NCBI RefSeq assembly: GCF_003885105.1
Contig: NZ_QWZQ01000036.1
Location: forward strand, 1-33,538
From: Lactiplantibacillus garii
Lineage (GTDB): Bacteria > Bacillota > Bacilli > Lactobacillales > Lactobacillaceae
Direction: 5' to 3'
Length of the DNA: 33,538 bases
The position numbers and the translations under genes are program-made. Below, one piece after another: positions 1 through 8,633 of this stretch. Within the stretch, counting starts at the first letter, position 1, and each line of letters starts with the position of its first letter. Under the pieces are notes generated by a model. The model made no database searches, had not been told where the DNA came from, and saw only the letters and a list, made by a program, of their open reading frames with translations.

Positions 1-28
1 CCCGGTTACTGGTAGTCATATTATACAA

Positions 29-45
29 CATGTTATTTTAACATG
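29..45. repeat. Small perfect inverted repeat in AT-rich intergenic DNA
   Basis: CATGTTA and TAACATG are separated by three T residues. The 141 bases downstream of rarA are AT-rich and hold no gene. The repeat could be an operator or hairpin belonging to a gene outside the window. No convincing rarA terminator with a U-run was found, only a weak AT-rich inverted repeat near 77-122. Confidence 0.35.
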
Positions 46-141
46 AATAAGCTAAATTTCATACACTAGAAATTTAGGCAATCCCTAATATAAATTTAAT
101 TTTACAAGGAAAACCTTAAATTTCAATTTATTTGAACCAAG

Positions 142-1482
142 CTACAACCCACCGTTGGGGCGCGGGTGTTCCGCGTGCCAGCGCTTAATGGCGGCCAAGC
201 GCCGCTGCCAAGCCTGCTCCTGACCCTGGTCGGTCGGCTGGTAGTAAGTATGCCCGGCTAGCTCCGGCGGCATCGTCTGCATATCAGTTAATTTATCGGC
301 GGTGTCGTGGGCGTACTGGTAATGGTCCCCGTAACCGAGGTCCTTCATCAGCTTGGTCGGCGCGTTGCGGATCTGCAACGGGACCGGTAAGTTGCCGGTC
401 GCCTTCACGTCGGCCTGGGCCTTGGATAACGCCGCGTACAGCGCGTTGGACTTCGGTGCGAGCGCCAAGTAGGTGACGGCTTCCGTCAAGTTCACGTTAC
501 ACTCCGGCATCCCGATCAGTTGGCAAGCCTGATAAGCCGCCACCGTCAGCGGTAGCGCCTGCCGGTCGGCTAACCCGACGTCCTCACTGGCAAACCGGAT
601 CAACCGGCGCGCAATGTAGAGCGGGTCCTCCCCGCCGGCCAGCATCCGCGTTAACCAGTAAATGGCGGCGTCGACGTCGCTGTTGCGCATCGACTTGTGC
701 AGCGCGGAAATAACGTTGTAGTGCTCTTCCCCGTTCTTGTCGTAGCGCAGCGACTTGGTATTGATCAGTTGCGACAACCCGGTCGCCGTGACCGTGACGT
801 GGTTGCCGTCGCGTTCCCCGTTTAAGACCGCCATCTCCAAGGTGTTCAGCGCCATCCGACCGTCCCCGTTGGCAAACTCGGCGATCAGTTGCAGCGTATC
901 CGGCTGCAACGTGACCTTTAAGTCGGGAAAACCGTGCGGATTAGCTAACGCGGCGGTTAAGATTTCTACCAGGGCGGTCGTCGATAATTCTTTTAACACC
1001 AACACTTTACACCGGGACAGTAACGCGGCGTTGATCTCAAACGACGGGTTCTCGGTGGTCGCCCCGATCAACGTAATGCTGCCGCGTTCGACGTACGGTA
1101 AAAAGGCGTCCTGCTGGGCCTTGTTAAAACGGTGAATTTCGTCGATGAACACGATGGTCTTGTCGCCGAAGTCGCGGTTGGCTTCGGCCTCGTCCATAAT
1201 TTTACGGATCTCCTTAATTCCACTGGTGACGGCACTAAAGGTAATGAAGTGCGCGTCGGTCTGCTGAGCAATAATTTCGGCTAACGTGGTTTTACCCACA
1301 CCCGGCGGCCCCCAGAAAATGAGTGACGGCAACTGGTCTTCGGCGATCAACTGTCGCAAAAGTTTGCCCGGTCCCAGTAAGTGGTCCTGGCCCTTAAAGC
1401 CGTCCAAAGTCGTTGGCCGCACCCGGTACGCCAACGGACTGCTGGCCGCGTGCTCCGGGTTAAAAAGTGATTCTTGTCGCAT
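142..1482 (-). CDS. rarA: Replication-associated recombination protein A (RarA/MgsA), AAA+ ATPase
   Basis: RarA is a clamp-loader-like AAA+ ATPase that acts at stalled replication forks and interacts with single-strand binding protein in well-studied bacteria. Visible motifs are Walker A GPPGVGKT (residues 58-65), Walker B IVFIDEIH (110-117), a sensor-1 type ATTEN (141-145) and a Ser-Arg finger (about 156-157). The C-terminal half matches the helical tetramerisation region of the family, with ALHKSMRNSDVDAAIYWL and GGEDPLYIARRL stretches. At 446 aa the length is normal. The ATG at 1482 follows a GGGGGTG ribosome site and begins MRQESLF, as homologues do. It is a monocistronic minus-strand gene. 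Identity is secure; the exact role in this organism is inferred from the family. Confidence 0.95.
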   Translation of the reverse strand: MRQESLFNPEHAASSPLAYRVRPTTLDGFKGQDHLLGPGKLLRQLIAEDQLPSLIFWGPPGVGKTTLAEIIAQQTDAHFITFSAVTSGIKEIRKIMDEAEANRDFGDKTIVFIDEIHRFNKAQQDAFLPYVERGSITLIGATTENPSFEINAALLSRCKVLVLKELSTTALVEILTAALANPHGFPDLKVTLQPDTLQLIAEFANGDGRMALNTLEMAVLNGERDGNHVTVTATGLSQLINTKSLRYDKNGEEHYNVISALHKSMRNSDVDAAIYWLTRMLAGGEDPLYIARRLIRFASEDVGLADRQALPLTVAAYQACQLIGMPECNVNLTEAVTYLALAPKSNALYAALSKAQADVKATGNLPVPLQIRNAPTKLMKDLGYGDHYQYAHDTADKLTDMQTMPPELAGHTYYQPTDQGQEQAWQRRLAAIKRWHAEHPRPNGGL

Positions 1483-1557
1483 AGGGCACCCCCGTCCTTG
1501 ATTAACTCGTTAGTTCTATTTTATCACGAACGTACGTTCTGTACAAAAATGCCCCAC

Positions 1558-1584
1558 AAAAAAAGCCCCCGCAAAGCGGCGACT
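1558..1584 (-). terminator. Rho-independent terminator of gnd
   Basis: On the minus strand a GC-rich hairpin (arms 1576-1584 and 1564-1572, one mismatch and one G.U pair, 3-nt loop) is followed by seven U residues. It lies 24 bases past the gnd stop codon. Confidence 0.8.
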
Positions 1585-1607
1585 TTTTCATCAACGTTAG
1601 TGTCTGT

Positions 1608-3044
1608 TTATTGTTCTTCGTACCAAGTGTAGTGGAAGTTACCGTCACGGTCGGTCCGTTCGTAGGTGTGGGCACCAAAGTAGTCCCGTTGTGCTTGAAG
1701 TAAGTTGGCGGGTAAAACTTCGGCCCGGTATGAATCGTAGTACGAAATGGCAGCGCTAAAGGCTGGCATTGGTACGCCGGCTTGGATAGCCAAGCTCAAA
1801 ACGTCACGGGTGGATTGTTGGTACTTCGCCGCGATGTCGGCAAAGTAGTCGTCCATCAACAAGTTGTCCAAATCAGGCTTCTTGTCGAAGGCGTCGGTGA
1901 TGTTTTGTAAGAATTGGGCCCGGATAATGCACCCGGCACGCCAGATCTGTGCTAATTCACCGAACTTCAAGTCCCAGTCGTAGTGCTTGGAAGCAAACCG
2001 GAGTTGTTCGAAGCCTTGGGCGTAACTCATGATCTTGCTGAAGTAGAGGGCTTGGCGAATCTTTTCAACCAATTCTTCCTTGGCTGGCAACTTAACGTCG
2101 GCCTTTGGACCTTGCAACTTCTTGGAAGCGGCGACCCGTTCGTTCTTCATCATGGAAATGTAACGCGCGTAAACGGCTTCGGTGATTACGGATTGTGGCA
2201 CTTGGATGTTCAACGCATCTTCGGAACTCCACTTACCAGTCCCCTTGTTGTTCCCACGGTCTAAGATCATATCCACGATCGGCTTAGTCTTGTCGGCGCC
2301 TAAATCATCCTTACGGGATAAAATGTCGGCGGTGATTTCAACTAAGTAACTGCTTAATTCACCCTTGTTCCAGTCGGTAAAGACGTCGGACATTTCGTCC
2401 ACGGATAAACCAGCAACGTTACGCATCACGTTGTAACTTTCGTCGATCAGCTCTTCATCACCGTATTCGATCCCGTTGTGGACCATCTTAACGTAGTGAC
2501 CCGCACCGTTGGGGCCGATGTAAGTGACACACGGTGCGCCGTCTTGGGGCGCCTTAGCCGCGATCTTTTCCAAGATTGGGGCAACTAAGTCGTAAGCTTC
2601 CTTTTGACCACCAGGCATCAAGGAAGGTCCTTGTAAGGCACCCAGTTCACCACCGGAAACTCCCATACCGATAAAGTTGATCCCAGACTTGTCCAAACGG
2701 GCGTTGCGGGCCATCGTGTCGTTAAAGTTGGTGTTCCCACCATCGATTAAAACGTCACCTTTATCTAATAATGGCAATAATTCGTCAATAACGGCGTCGG
2801 TTGGTTTGCCAGCCTTGACCATCATGATGATCCGCCGGGGTGTTTCCAGTGAAGCCACGAAGTCTTCGATCTTGTAACTTGGGACTAATTGCTTGTCGGC
2901 GTGGTCTTTTACGACCTTTTCCGTCTTAGAACCAGTCCGGTTAAAGATGGCGACCTTGTAGCCGCGACTTTCGATGTTTAACGCCAGGTTTTTACCCATG
3001 ACGGCCATCCCAATAACACCAATTTGTGGTTTTTCGTTACTCAT
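1608..3044 (-). CDS. gnd: 6-phosphogluconate dehydrogenase, decarboxylating, NADP-dependent
   Basis: The enzyme oxidises and decarboxylates 6-phosphogluconate to ribulose 5-phosphate and CO2, making NADPH. This is the second oxidative step of the pentose phosphate pathway and, in heterofermenters, of the phosphoketolase route. The Rossmann motif [11 protein letters not shown] (residues 9-19) and NRT at 35-37 fit NADP binding. VSGGE at 129-133, the GPSLMPGG loop and [13 protein letters not shown] (Lys186, His189, Asn190) form the substrate and catalytic site. The C-terminal [12 protein letters not shown] tail is typical of the dimeric long form. Length 478 aa is standard. The ATG at 3044 has GGGAGG ten bases upstream. 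It stands alone, with its own terminator and an extended -10 promoter. Confidence 0.97.
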   Translation of the reverse strand: MSNEKPQIGVIGMAVMGKNLALNIESRGYKVAIFNRTGSKTEKVVKDHADKQLVPSYKIEDFVASLETPRRIIMMVKAGKPTDAVIDELLPLLDKGDVLIDGGNTNFNDTMARNARLDKSGINFIGMGVSGGELGALQGPSLMPGGQKEAYDLVAPILEKIAAKAPQDGAPCVTYIGPNGAGHYVKMVHNGIEYGDEELIDESYNVMRNVAGLSVDEMSDVFTDWNKGELSSYLVEITADILSRKDDLGADKTKPIVDMILDRGNNKGTGKWSSEDALNIQVPQSVITEAVYARYISMMKNERVAASKKLQGPKADVKLPAKEELVEKIRQALYFSKIMSYAQGFEQLRFASKHYDWDLKFGELAQIWRAGCIIRAQFLQNITDAFDKKPDLDNLLMDDYFADIAAKYQQSTRDVLSLAIQAGVPMPAFSAAISYYDSYRAEVLPANLLQAQRDYFGAHTYERTDRDGNFHYTWYEEQ

Positions 3045-3078
3045 TAGTTAATAGCCTCCCAAATTTTATTACGCAACT

Positions 3079-3087
3079 ATCGTACCA
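3079..3087 (-). promoter_or_regulatory. Extended -10 promoter of gnd (TGG-TACGAT)
   Basis: On the minus strand TGGTACGAT lies about 35 bases before the gnd start codon. No good -35 box is present, and an eight-T tract lies just upstream. The same TGGTAC-AT form occurs before polA. Confidence 0.45.
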
Positions 3088-3178
3088 AAAAAAAGCGGTT
3101 TATTAAAGCAAATTGCCGTAAAACATAAAATTAATTTCATTTTTTACATTTTTTGAAGAAACTAATTTTCACTGTTTT

Positions 3179-3222
3179 AAAAAAATGACTAATATTATCG
3201 ACTACCCTGATAATATTAGTCA
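3179..3222 (-). terminator. Terminator of the aldo/keto reductase gene
   Basis: A perfect 14-bp AT-rich stem (3186-3199 with 3209-3222, 9-nt loop) is followed on the minus strand by seven U residues. It sits 16 bases after the stop codon of the gene at 3239. Confidence 0.75.
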
Positions 3223-3238
3223 GTTAATACGCACTTAA

Positions 3239-4174
3239 TTATTTTTTAAAATCCGGTTCCCAGAAGCCGACCGTGTTGGCCTTGGTGCTGCCACCGACCG
3301 CGTCGAGTTGCGCCACTTCGTCCGCGGACAAGTGGGCGGCGGCGACTTGGGCGGCTTGGTCAACCTGCGCGACCTTGGTGACGCCGATAATTGGCAGCGC
3401 CCCCTTAGCAACGGCCCAGGCCATCGCGGTTTGCGCGGCACTGAGGTCGTGGTTAGCCCCAACGGTCGTTAACGTTTGCACTAAAGTCGTCAGTTGTGGT
3501 AACTGCTGGTTATAGACCTGCGCCCGCGAACTGGTGGCTGGGAAGGGGTGCTTGACGTCGTACTTCCCAGTCAGCGCGCCCTGTTCCAGCACCATGTAGG
3601 CGAAGAACGTCAGGCCGTTTTGCTTACAGTAATCCAGAATCCCTTCACGTTCCGAAGTCCGGTCCAGTAAACTAAAGTGGTTTTGCACGCCACTTAGTTT
3701 AAAGCCGGCCGCCCCCAGAATTGCTTGGACCCGTTTGATTTCGGGCAAGGTGTGGTTAGAAACGCCGACGTGCTTAACCTTCCCCGCTTGCAGGAGTGGG
3801 ATTAACTTGGGCGTCCACTTTTCCACGTCGTCATCGTGGTGGATCCAGTAGTAGTCGAAGTAGTCGGTTTTGAGCCGTTCCGTACTCCCCTTAAACATGT
3901 CGCTGACCGGGTCTTCCCCGTCGTCGGCCATTCGGGGCGTAAACTTGGTGGAAATCAAAACGTCCTGGCGCGGCATCTTGCTAGTTAAATTTCCCAGAAT
4001 TTTTTCAGCGTTCCCCTTGCTGTATGCGTAGGCGGTGTCAAAAAAGTTCAGTCCGTCCTTGATGGCTTCATCGTAAACGGCTTGAAAATGGGCTTCGTCG
4101 TAGTGGTTACCGAAGTAGTTATCGGTATCGCCCCACGCCCAGGTGCCTAAAACAATCTTTGGTGTTGCACTCAT
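3239..4174 (-). CDS. Aldo/keto reductase
   Basis: A complete 311-aa member of the aldo/keto reductase superfamily: a cytosolic (beta/alpha)8 barrel that reduces carbonyl compounds with NAD(P)H. The catalytic tetrad can be read as Asp46 and Tyr51 (FFDTAYAYSKG), Lys77 (STKF) and His112 (IHH). GVSNHTLPEI and the late IIGVTKVAQVDQ segment fit the cofactor-binding end of the barrel. The ATG at 4174 has GGAGG ten bases upstream. The gene is flanked by its own terminator and by the convergent-free intergenic space before the secreted-protein gene, so it is probably monocistronic. The substrate cannot be told from sequence; no neighbouring gene suggests a pathway. Confidence 0.92.
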   Translation of the reverse strand: MSATPKIVLGTWAWGDTDNYFGNHYDEAHFQAVYDEAIKDGLNFFDTAYAYSKGNAEKILGNLTSKMPRQDVLISTKFTPRMADDGEDPVSDMFKGSTERLKTDYFDYYWIHHDDDVEKWTPKLIPLLQAGKVKHVGVSNHTLPEIKRVQAILGAAGFKLSGVQNHFSLLDRTSEREGILDYCKQNGLTFFAYMVLEQGALTGKYDVKHPFPATSSRAQVYNQQLPQLTTLVQTLTTVGANHDLSAAQTAMAWAVAKGALPIIGVTKVAQVDQAAQVAAAHLSADEVAQLDAVGGSTKANTVGFWEPDFKK

Positions 4175-4283
4175 TTGTTAAATTCCTCCATAAAAATAGT
4201 TTTTTGAACACTACTTTTAGCTTAAGGCTAGTTGCGGCCAAGTGACCGGTGGAAAGGTTGATAAGGAAAGCTTGCTTCAAATT

Positions 4284-4308
4284 AAAAACGACCCATTTCT
4301 GAGTCGTT
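4284..4308 (-). terminator. Terminator of the secreted-protein gene
   Basis: On the minus strand AACGAC pairs with GTCGTT (arms 4303-4308 and 4287-4292), followed by a run of five U residues, 11 bases after the stop codon at 4319. Confidence 0.75.
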
Positions 4309-4318
4309 GAGAGTGAAT

Positions 4319-5227
4319 CTATTTAGCTGCTTTAACCACTGCACTCTTCTTAGCGGACAGCGCGTGGTACGTGTAAGTCGTTTTACCATTCTTAACGTGC
4401 TTCGTCCGGTAAGCAGCCACGGCAGAAACCTTCTTGGCCGCCTTGCAGTTCTTCAGCGTCTTAGTAAAGTTACCGTTCTTAGTTAACTTAGCGTGGCTCT
4501 TGCCCTTATAGTCGGTCAAAATCACGTACTTAGCGGCGTGTTTAGCCGCATGCTTCGTCGTAACCACCTTGCCGGTCACCTTAAGCGTTTTAGCGGTTTT
4601 GCTGGCGCTTAGTTGGCTGACTTGGTAGCCGTACTTCACCTTGGTGTAAGTTGGCAACGTTACGTTGTTGACGGCGTACTGGGCGTTCTTGGCGTTCATC
4701 CCTAACCGGATGCGCTTCATGTTAGCCTTGTAGCCGGCCAACTTAGGCGTTTTAATGGTAAAGGTCGTCCCTGGAACCGCCTTGACCTTCAACGTCTTAG
4801 CAAACAGCCCGTTGCGGTAGATCAAAACGTGGGCGGTTCTTTTCACGGCCTTGCTCGACTTCTGACTGGCGGCACTGACCACCTTGTAGTAGTGCAAATC
4901 AAAGTAACTCGGCTGGTCGACTGGTACGATCGTCGCCTTGCCGTTTTTCTTGACCGCCTTAAACGAGTACGTCCCGTTGTTGGCCACGTAACCCTTAATT
5001 TTTGGCACCTGCACGTCAACGCTGGCGCCGCCAACTTGGGCGGTCACGTTTTTAAAGACGACGCTGCTCTTGGACAGCCCCTTTAACGTTTTAACGGTCA
5101 CGTCCCGTGTAATCGTTTGCTTAGTTGCCGCCTGGGCGGTAACGGCGGAGCCACCCACGAAACCAGCCGCACTGGCTAGCGTGACGCCCGCTAATAAACT
5201 CGTCATTAAGCGATTAATTTTTTTCAT
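4319..5227 (-). CDS. Secreted, highly basic Lys-rich protein with MucBP-like repeats
   Basis: I do not recognise a specific family. The protein has a clear Sec signal peptide: basic MKKINR, a hydrophobic core and an AQA cleavage site near residue 33. The mature part contains about 50 Lys, roughly five Asp and no Glu, so it should be strongly cationic. Two segments of the type P-K-hydrophobic-x-GY-x-AN followed by a Tyr-rich strand (residues about 79-115 and 170-205) look like degenerate mucin-binding-type repeats. The C-terminal third is Lys/Tyr/His-rich with a KHAAKHAAKY repeat. There is no LPXTG anchor, LysM domain or C-terminal membrane segment, so retention would be by charge or release into the medium. 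The ATG at 5227 has GGGGAA six bases upstream. Confidence 0.75.
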   Translation of the reverse strand: MKKINRLMTSLLAGVTLASAAGFVGGSAVTAQAATKQTITRDVTVKTLKGLSKSSVVFKNVTAQVGGASVDVQVPKIKGYVANNGTYSFKAVKKNGKATIVPVDQPSYFDLHYYKVVSAASQKSSKAVKRTAHVLIYRNGLFAKTLKVKAVPGTTFTIKTPKLAGYKANMKRIRLGMNAKNAQYAVNNVTLPTYTKVKYGYQVSQLSASKTAKTLKVTGKVVTTKHAAKHAAKYVILTDYKGKSHAKLTKNGNFTKTLKNCKAAKKVSAVAAYRTKHVKNGKTTYTYHALSAKKSAVVKAAK

Positions 5228-5282
5228 TTTATTCCCCGACCTTCCCCTTGGTCAATTTCACCAATTTTTACATAACAACCTT

Positions 5283-5288
5283 ATTATA
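5283..5288 (-). promoter_or_regulatory. -10 box (TATAAT) of the secreted-protein gene
   Basis: A consensus TATAAT on the minus strand lies about 55 bases before the start codon at 5227. No clear -35 box at 16-18 bases. Confidence 0.45.
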
Positions 5289-5335
5289 GTAAGTTCTAAG
5301 CCGCTTGTATATAAAAAGATTGATAATTAACGGCA

Positions 5336-5362
5336 CAAAAAAACTCGCCGAAGCGAGTTTTT
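5336..5362 (-). terminator. Terminator of yceD-rpmF, probably bidirectional
   Basis: AAACTCGC and GCGAGTTT (5341-5348, 5353-5360) close a CGAA loop. There is a run of U residues on the minus strand (5336-5343) and a shorter T-run on the plus strand. It lies about 75 bases past the rpmF stop codon. A second 8-bp hairpin (5423-5442) overlaps that stop codon. Confidence 0.8.
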
Positions 5363-5435
5363 AAAGATCGTTGTTTGGTAAAGAAAGGCAACATGCGCCA
5401 TGGCCGCAATGCCGCTTTTCATCAACTAATCGAAA

Positions 5436-5615
5436 TTAGTTGTTTACTTTAACGACTTGCTTGCCGTTGTAGAAACCACAACTTGGGCAAACACGGTGAG
5501 ATACACGTAATTCACCACAATTTGGGCATGGTGCCAAATTAGGAGTAGCCAATTTAATATGACCACGACGGTTGCGTTTACGCATCTTGGATGTTCTTCT
5601 TGCTGGTACAGCCAT
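5436..5615 (-). CDS. rpmF: 50S ribosomal protein L32
   Basis: A 59-aa zinc-ribbon ribosomal protein of the large subunit. It begins [19 protein letters not shown], as in all L32 proteins, and carries Cys30-x2-Cys33 and Cys43-x2-Cys46 as the zinc site, so this is the zinc-bound form. The ATG at 5615 follows AAGGAGGTG with normal spacing; an in-frame TTG directly before it is not the likely start. It follows yceD after a 60-base gap in the usual yceD-rpmF order, which couples a 23S rRNA accumulation factor with a late large-subunit protein. Confidence 0.97.
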   Translation of the reverse strand: MAVPARRTSKMRKRNRRGHIKLATPNLAPCPNCGELRVSHRVCPSCGFYNGKQVVKVNN

Positions 5616-5675
5616 CAACCTACACCTCCTTCAAAGTGTATTCACAATAATGTGAGTTTTGATACGCTCGGCGAA

Positions 5676-6230
5676 CTAATCCTTGTCTTCCTGATCAGGG
5701 AACAGGTCTTTTAGTTTCGCCAAACGCGGATCAACAGTTTTAAGTTCTGCAGCTTGGTTGGCAAGGTCGTCTTCACTTAAGACTTCCCACCCTTTACCAG
5801 TTGGCAAGGGCTCGCCGTTTAACTCAGCTTCAGAAAGAATCTGCATGGGGATGTGAATTAAAATGTTATCCTCTACAGCGACGTCAAAATCGAGAATATC
5901 GTCTTCCGGTAAAATAATCACCGTATCCTGCTCCTCATCAAACCGGCTTAAGTCGGTTCCTTCGGGCACGTAATATTCCGTCATTTGAAAGGCCAGCGGA
6001 ACTGCCACCGGCGTCAGCGACCGGCTGGACGGCAACGTTAAGGTTGCTTCCACGGTCGCCGAGATCAAAACGCTATCCTTATCAGAAGTGACGAGCCCCT
6101 TCACGTGAACGGGCTGCACGTCGATAATTTCCGGATAACGCATCATCAGGGGATGTTTTAAGTCCAACGCTTCATCAAACTGAAGTGGTGCTTCACGGGT
6201 GCTTTTCAGCTGTGAAAGTGACCATTTCAT
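5676..6230 (-). CDS. yceD: YceD/DUF177 family 23S rRNA accumulation protein
   Basis: A 184-aa acidic protein of the YceD (DUF177) family, needed for normal 23S rRNA levels in organisms where it has been studied. Features that fit are the first MKWSLSQL segment, the VHVKGLVTSDKDSVLISATVEA core (a short barrel strand pattern) and an acidic C-terminus ending in DLFPDQEDKD. The usual CxRCL-type cysteine motif of many homologues is absent; the protein has no cysteine. The ATG at 6230 has AGGAGG upstream. The gene has a consensus promoter and precedes rpmF in the standard pair. Confidence 0.88.
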   Translation of the reverse strand: MKWSLSQLKSTREAPLQFDEALDLKHPLMMRYPEIIDVQPVHVKGLVTSDKDSVLISATVEATLTLPSSRSLTPVAVPLAFQMTEYYVPEGTDLSRFDEEQDTVIILPEDDILDFDVAVEDNILIHIPMQILSEAELNGEPLPTGKGWEVLSEDDLANQAAELKTVDPRLAKLKDLFPDQEDKD

Positions 6231-6258
6231 TTAAAAACCTCCTAATGCAACGTGATAA

Positions 6259-6287
6259 ATTATACCTGTGTGAAAATCCTTTGTCAA
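6259..6287 (-). promoter_or_regulatory. Consensus sigma-A promoter of yceD-rpmF
   Basis: On the minus strand TTGACA (6287-6282), a 17-base spacer and TATAAT (6264-6259) form a perfect consensus promoter, about 25 bases before the yceD start codon. This is in keeping with strong, growth-linked expression. Confidence 0.88.
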
Positions 6288-6368
6288 TGTTTTTTCCTTG
6301 ACAGCTTAAAATGCCCGCCAACGTTCACTACTCTATCAAGAAAGCGCCCGCGGGTCAACCATGCCGCT

Positions 6369-7502
6369 TTAAAGTCGCCACGGTTGGCGGTACAAGTCCT
6401 GCGAAGCCCCGTTGACCAGCTGGTAGACCCGGCCGGCCCGGTAATCTAAGTTGAGCCCGTGTAAACGCAAGTCCTTATTGATCTTCGTGTACAGCGGCAC
6501 CGGTAAATCCTTTTTGACCTGGTGCAAGTAGGCTTGCCCGGTCGCGTTAAATCCTAACAAACGCACGTAGTTATGCGCTTGGGCGGTTTGGACCTCCCGC
6601 TGGGTCAGCTGAAGCAGCGCGGCGGTCGCGACCCGTTGCAAGCGGGTGTACGTGTACCGTTTGGATTTGACCTGGTGCAAAAAGTCAGTAAAGCTGGTCG
6701 CGGTCTGCGCCTTTTCTCGCATCCGGTATTCCAGTCCCTCCGCCATCTGGTCGTACTGGCCGCTCTGCGCGACGTTGACCGTTAACAGCTGGTACTGTAA
6801 GAACGGCCAAAAATCGTCCCAGCATTGCAAGCGTTGGGTTTGCAACTGGATCAGCGTGGACGCCGGCACGACCGGTTCAATGGCCACCCAGTCCCGTTTA
6901 AAGGCGGCGGCCCGCACGGCGGTCCCGCTGGCAAAGTGACTGTCGGCAATTTTCTCTTCACCGTGAGCGACCCGTTGACGTTTGATCGGCAATAGCTGCA
7001 TCGGGTGCGCCAAGTGGTGGTTGGCCACGTAGTAACAAAAACCGAGCATGTCGTTGGCGTGGGTCAGCGTGACCCCGGTCGCCGCTTTGAGCGCGGCGTT
7101 GAACTGGGTCGCGTAAGTGGCGTTGTAGTGGCTGAAGTCCCCGCTAGCCCCCGCTAAAGCCGTCGCTAAGCGGCCAAAGTCCAATTCGGGGTGCTCGGCC
7201 CCGAAGACCAGCTGCGCCACGCCCAGCGCGCTCAAAAGTTCCACGCCCCCGCGGGCAAACAGGTGGGCCGGTTGGGTCGCGTAAAAGACGGGCAGTTCCA
7301 CGACCAGGTCGGCCCCGGCTTGCAAGGCCAGTTTGGCGCGGGTCCACTTATCCAAAATAGCGGGTTCGCCGCGTTGCAGCCAGTTGCCGCTCATGACGAC
7401 CACCGTGCAGTCGGCGTCAGTCAGGCGCTTAGCCGTTTCTAGGTGGTAGCGGTGACCGTTATGCAGCGGGTTGTATTCAGTTATCAGTCCCACGGCGTGC
7501 AT
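6369..7502 (-). CDS. tmcAL: tRNA(Met) cytidine acetate ligase (TmcAL/YlbM)
   Basis: TmcAL uses acetate and ATP to make N4-acetylcytidine at the wobble base of elongator tRNA-Met. The N-terminus reads GLITEYNPLHNGHRYHL, with HNGH at residues 14-17 as the nucleotidyltransferase HxGH motif. VVVMSGNWLQRGEPAILDKWTRA and FGAEHPELDF are further family blocks, followed by the helical tRNA-binding half (HAND...FCYYV, SKRYTYTRLQR). The start is placed at the ATG at 7502, giving 377 aa, because AGGGGGTG lies seven bases before it; the GTG at 7511 is inside that ribosome site. It is the last gene of the yqeG operon, just after a methyltransferase gene. Confidence 0.93.
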   Translation of the reverse strand: MHAVGLITEYNPLHNGHRYHLETAKRLTDADCTVVVMSGNWLQRGEPAILDKWTRAKLALQAGADLVVELPVFYATQPAHLFARGGVELLSALGVAQLVFGAEHPELDFGRLATALAGASGDFSHYNATYATQFNAALKAATGVTLTHANDMLGFCYYVANHHLAHPMQLLPIKRQRVAHGEEKIADSHFASGTAVRAAAFKRDWVAIEPVVPASTLIQLQTQRLQCWDDFWPFLQYQLLTVNVAQSGQYDQMAEGLEYRMREKAQTATSFTDFLHQVKSKRYTYTRLQRVATAALLQLTQREVQTAQAHNYVRLLGFNATGQAYLHQVKKDLPVPLYTKINKDLRLHGLNLDYRAGRVYQLVNGASQDLYRQPWRL

Positions 7503-7522
7503 CGCGGACACCCCCTACTCAA

Positions 7523-8257
7523 TTATTTTTGACACGTAAAGAACCAGCGCGTCGTTTGCGCGTCCGGCGCCGTTTGCCCAAAGTCGGCCGTGACCCGCAC
7601 GTGCTTAAAACCAGCGGCGGCCAGCGCTTGCTGGTAGTCGGCCAAGTCGTAAGTCCGTTCGTGGTGTAACTCACTGACTTCGTCAAAGGCGTCCTTATCT
7701 TCGTTATAAATAAAAAACGTTAAATCGTGTTCGGCACTGTGCCCGACTTCCCCGGCGTAACTGGTCCATAAAAAGGCCCGGTCTTCGTCACGGTAGTTGT
7801 ACATGTACCCCGGGTAAACGTCGTCGGTTTGGTGCGGGGTGATCACGTCAAACAGGAAGGTGCCGTCCGGCGTCAGGTGTTGGGCGACCTGGGTAAACGC
7901 CTTTTGCACGGTGGTTAAGTCCGGCAAGTAGCAAAACGAGTCGGCAAAACAGGTCACCGCGTCAAAGGTCCCGATTTCGGATAGATCGAGCATGTCGCCT
8001 TGCAGCAGCGGCAACGTGACCGCCGCTTGCTCAGCGTGTTCCTCCGCTAGGGCCAGCATGTTATCCGACAAGTCTAAGCCGGTCACGTGGTACCCGTCCT
8101 GCGCCAGTAAAACGCCGAGACGACCGGTCCCACACGCCAGTTCCAATAACTGACCCGCTTGAGTTGGAATTTCACGACGCACAAAATCCAGCCACTGTGC
8201 GTACATGGCTGGATCAAAAAGTTCGTCGTAAAGTTCGGCAAACGTTTGGTAGATCAC
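7523..8257 (-). CDS. Class I SAM-dependent methyltransferase
   Basis: A 244-aa Rossmann-fold methyltransferase. The SAM-binding motif I is LELACGTGR (residues 38-46), followed by the acidic strand end VTGLDLSDNML. DAVTCFADSFCYL fits motif post-II/III. The N-terminus MIYQTFAELYDELFD matches a family found next to rsfS and tmcAL in many Firmicutes. The likely start is the GTG at 8257, which overlaps the rsfS stop codon by one base (TAGTG). The position between rsfS and tmcAL suggests a role in ribosome or tRNA metabolism, but that is inference: the substrate is unknown. Confidence 0.85.
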   Translation of the reverse strand: MIYQTFAELYDELFDPAMYAQWLDFVRREIPTQAGQLLELACGTGRLGVLLAQDGYHVTGLDLSDNMLALAEEHAEQAAVTLPLLQGDMLDLSEIGTFDAVTCFADSFCYLPDLTTVQKAFTQVAQHLTPDGTFLFDVITPHQTDDVYPGYMYNYRDEDRAFLWTSYAGEVGHSAEHDLTFFIYNEDKDAFDEVSELHHERTYDLADYQQALAAAGFKHVRVTADFGQTAPDAQTTRWFFTCQK

Positions 8258-8613
8258 TAGGCGTTGACCCACTTTTGGACGTCAACTAACGGCGCGTCGG
8301 ACCACAGCTTTTCTAAGTTGTAGTGGGCCCGGGCGTCTTTTTGGAAGACGTGCACGATCACGTCGCCACAGTCGATCAAGATCCATTCACCGGCCGTCCG
8401 TCCTTCAACGCTCTTAACGTCGGAACCGGCCTTGCGGATAAATTCAACCACGTTGTCGGCAATCGCCTGAACTTGGCGTTTGGAGTCGGCTGAAACCAAC
8501 ATAAAGTAGTCGGCCATCAAGCTGACTTGGGCGACGTCCAACGCGACGATGTCTTCACCGCGTTTGTCGTCAGCGGCCTCAACGGTTAATTGTAAAAGTT
8601 CTTTGCTTTCCAT
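8257..8613 (-). CDS. rsfS: Ribosome silencing factor RsfS
   Basis: A 118-aa member of the RsfS/Iojap family. RsfS binds protein L14 on the 50S subunit and blocks subunit joining when nutrients are short. Typical blocks are ADDKRGEDIVALDV, the MADYFMLVSADSKRQVQAIADNV helix-strand segment, GEWILIDCGDVIVHVF and the C-terminal YNLEKLWSDAP. The ATG at 8613 has GGGAG upstream. It lies 20 bases after yqeK and is translationally coupled to the methyltransferase gene. Confidence 0.95.
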   Translation of the reverse strand: MESKELLQLTVEAADDKRGEDIVALDVAQVSLMADYFMLVSADSKRQVQAIADNVVEFIRKAGSDVKSVEGRTAGEWILIDCGDVIVHVFQKDARAHYNLEKLWSDAPLVDVQKWVNA

Positions 8614-8633
8614 GTAATGCTCCCTTAAATAAT

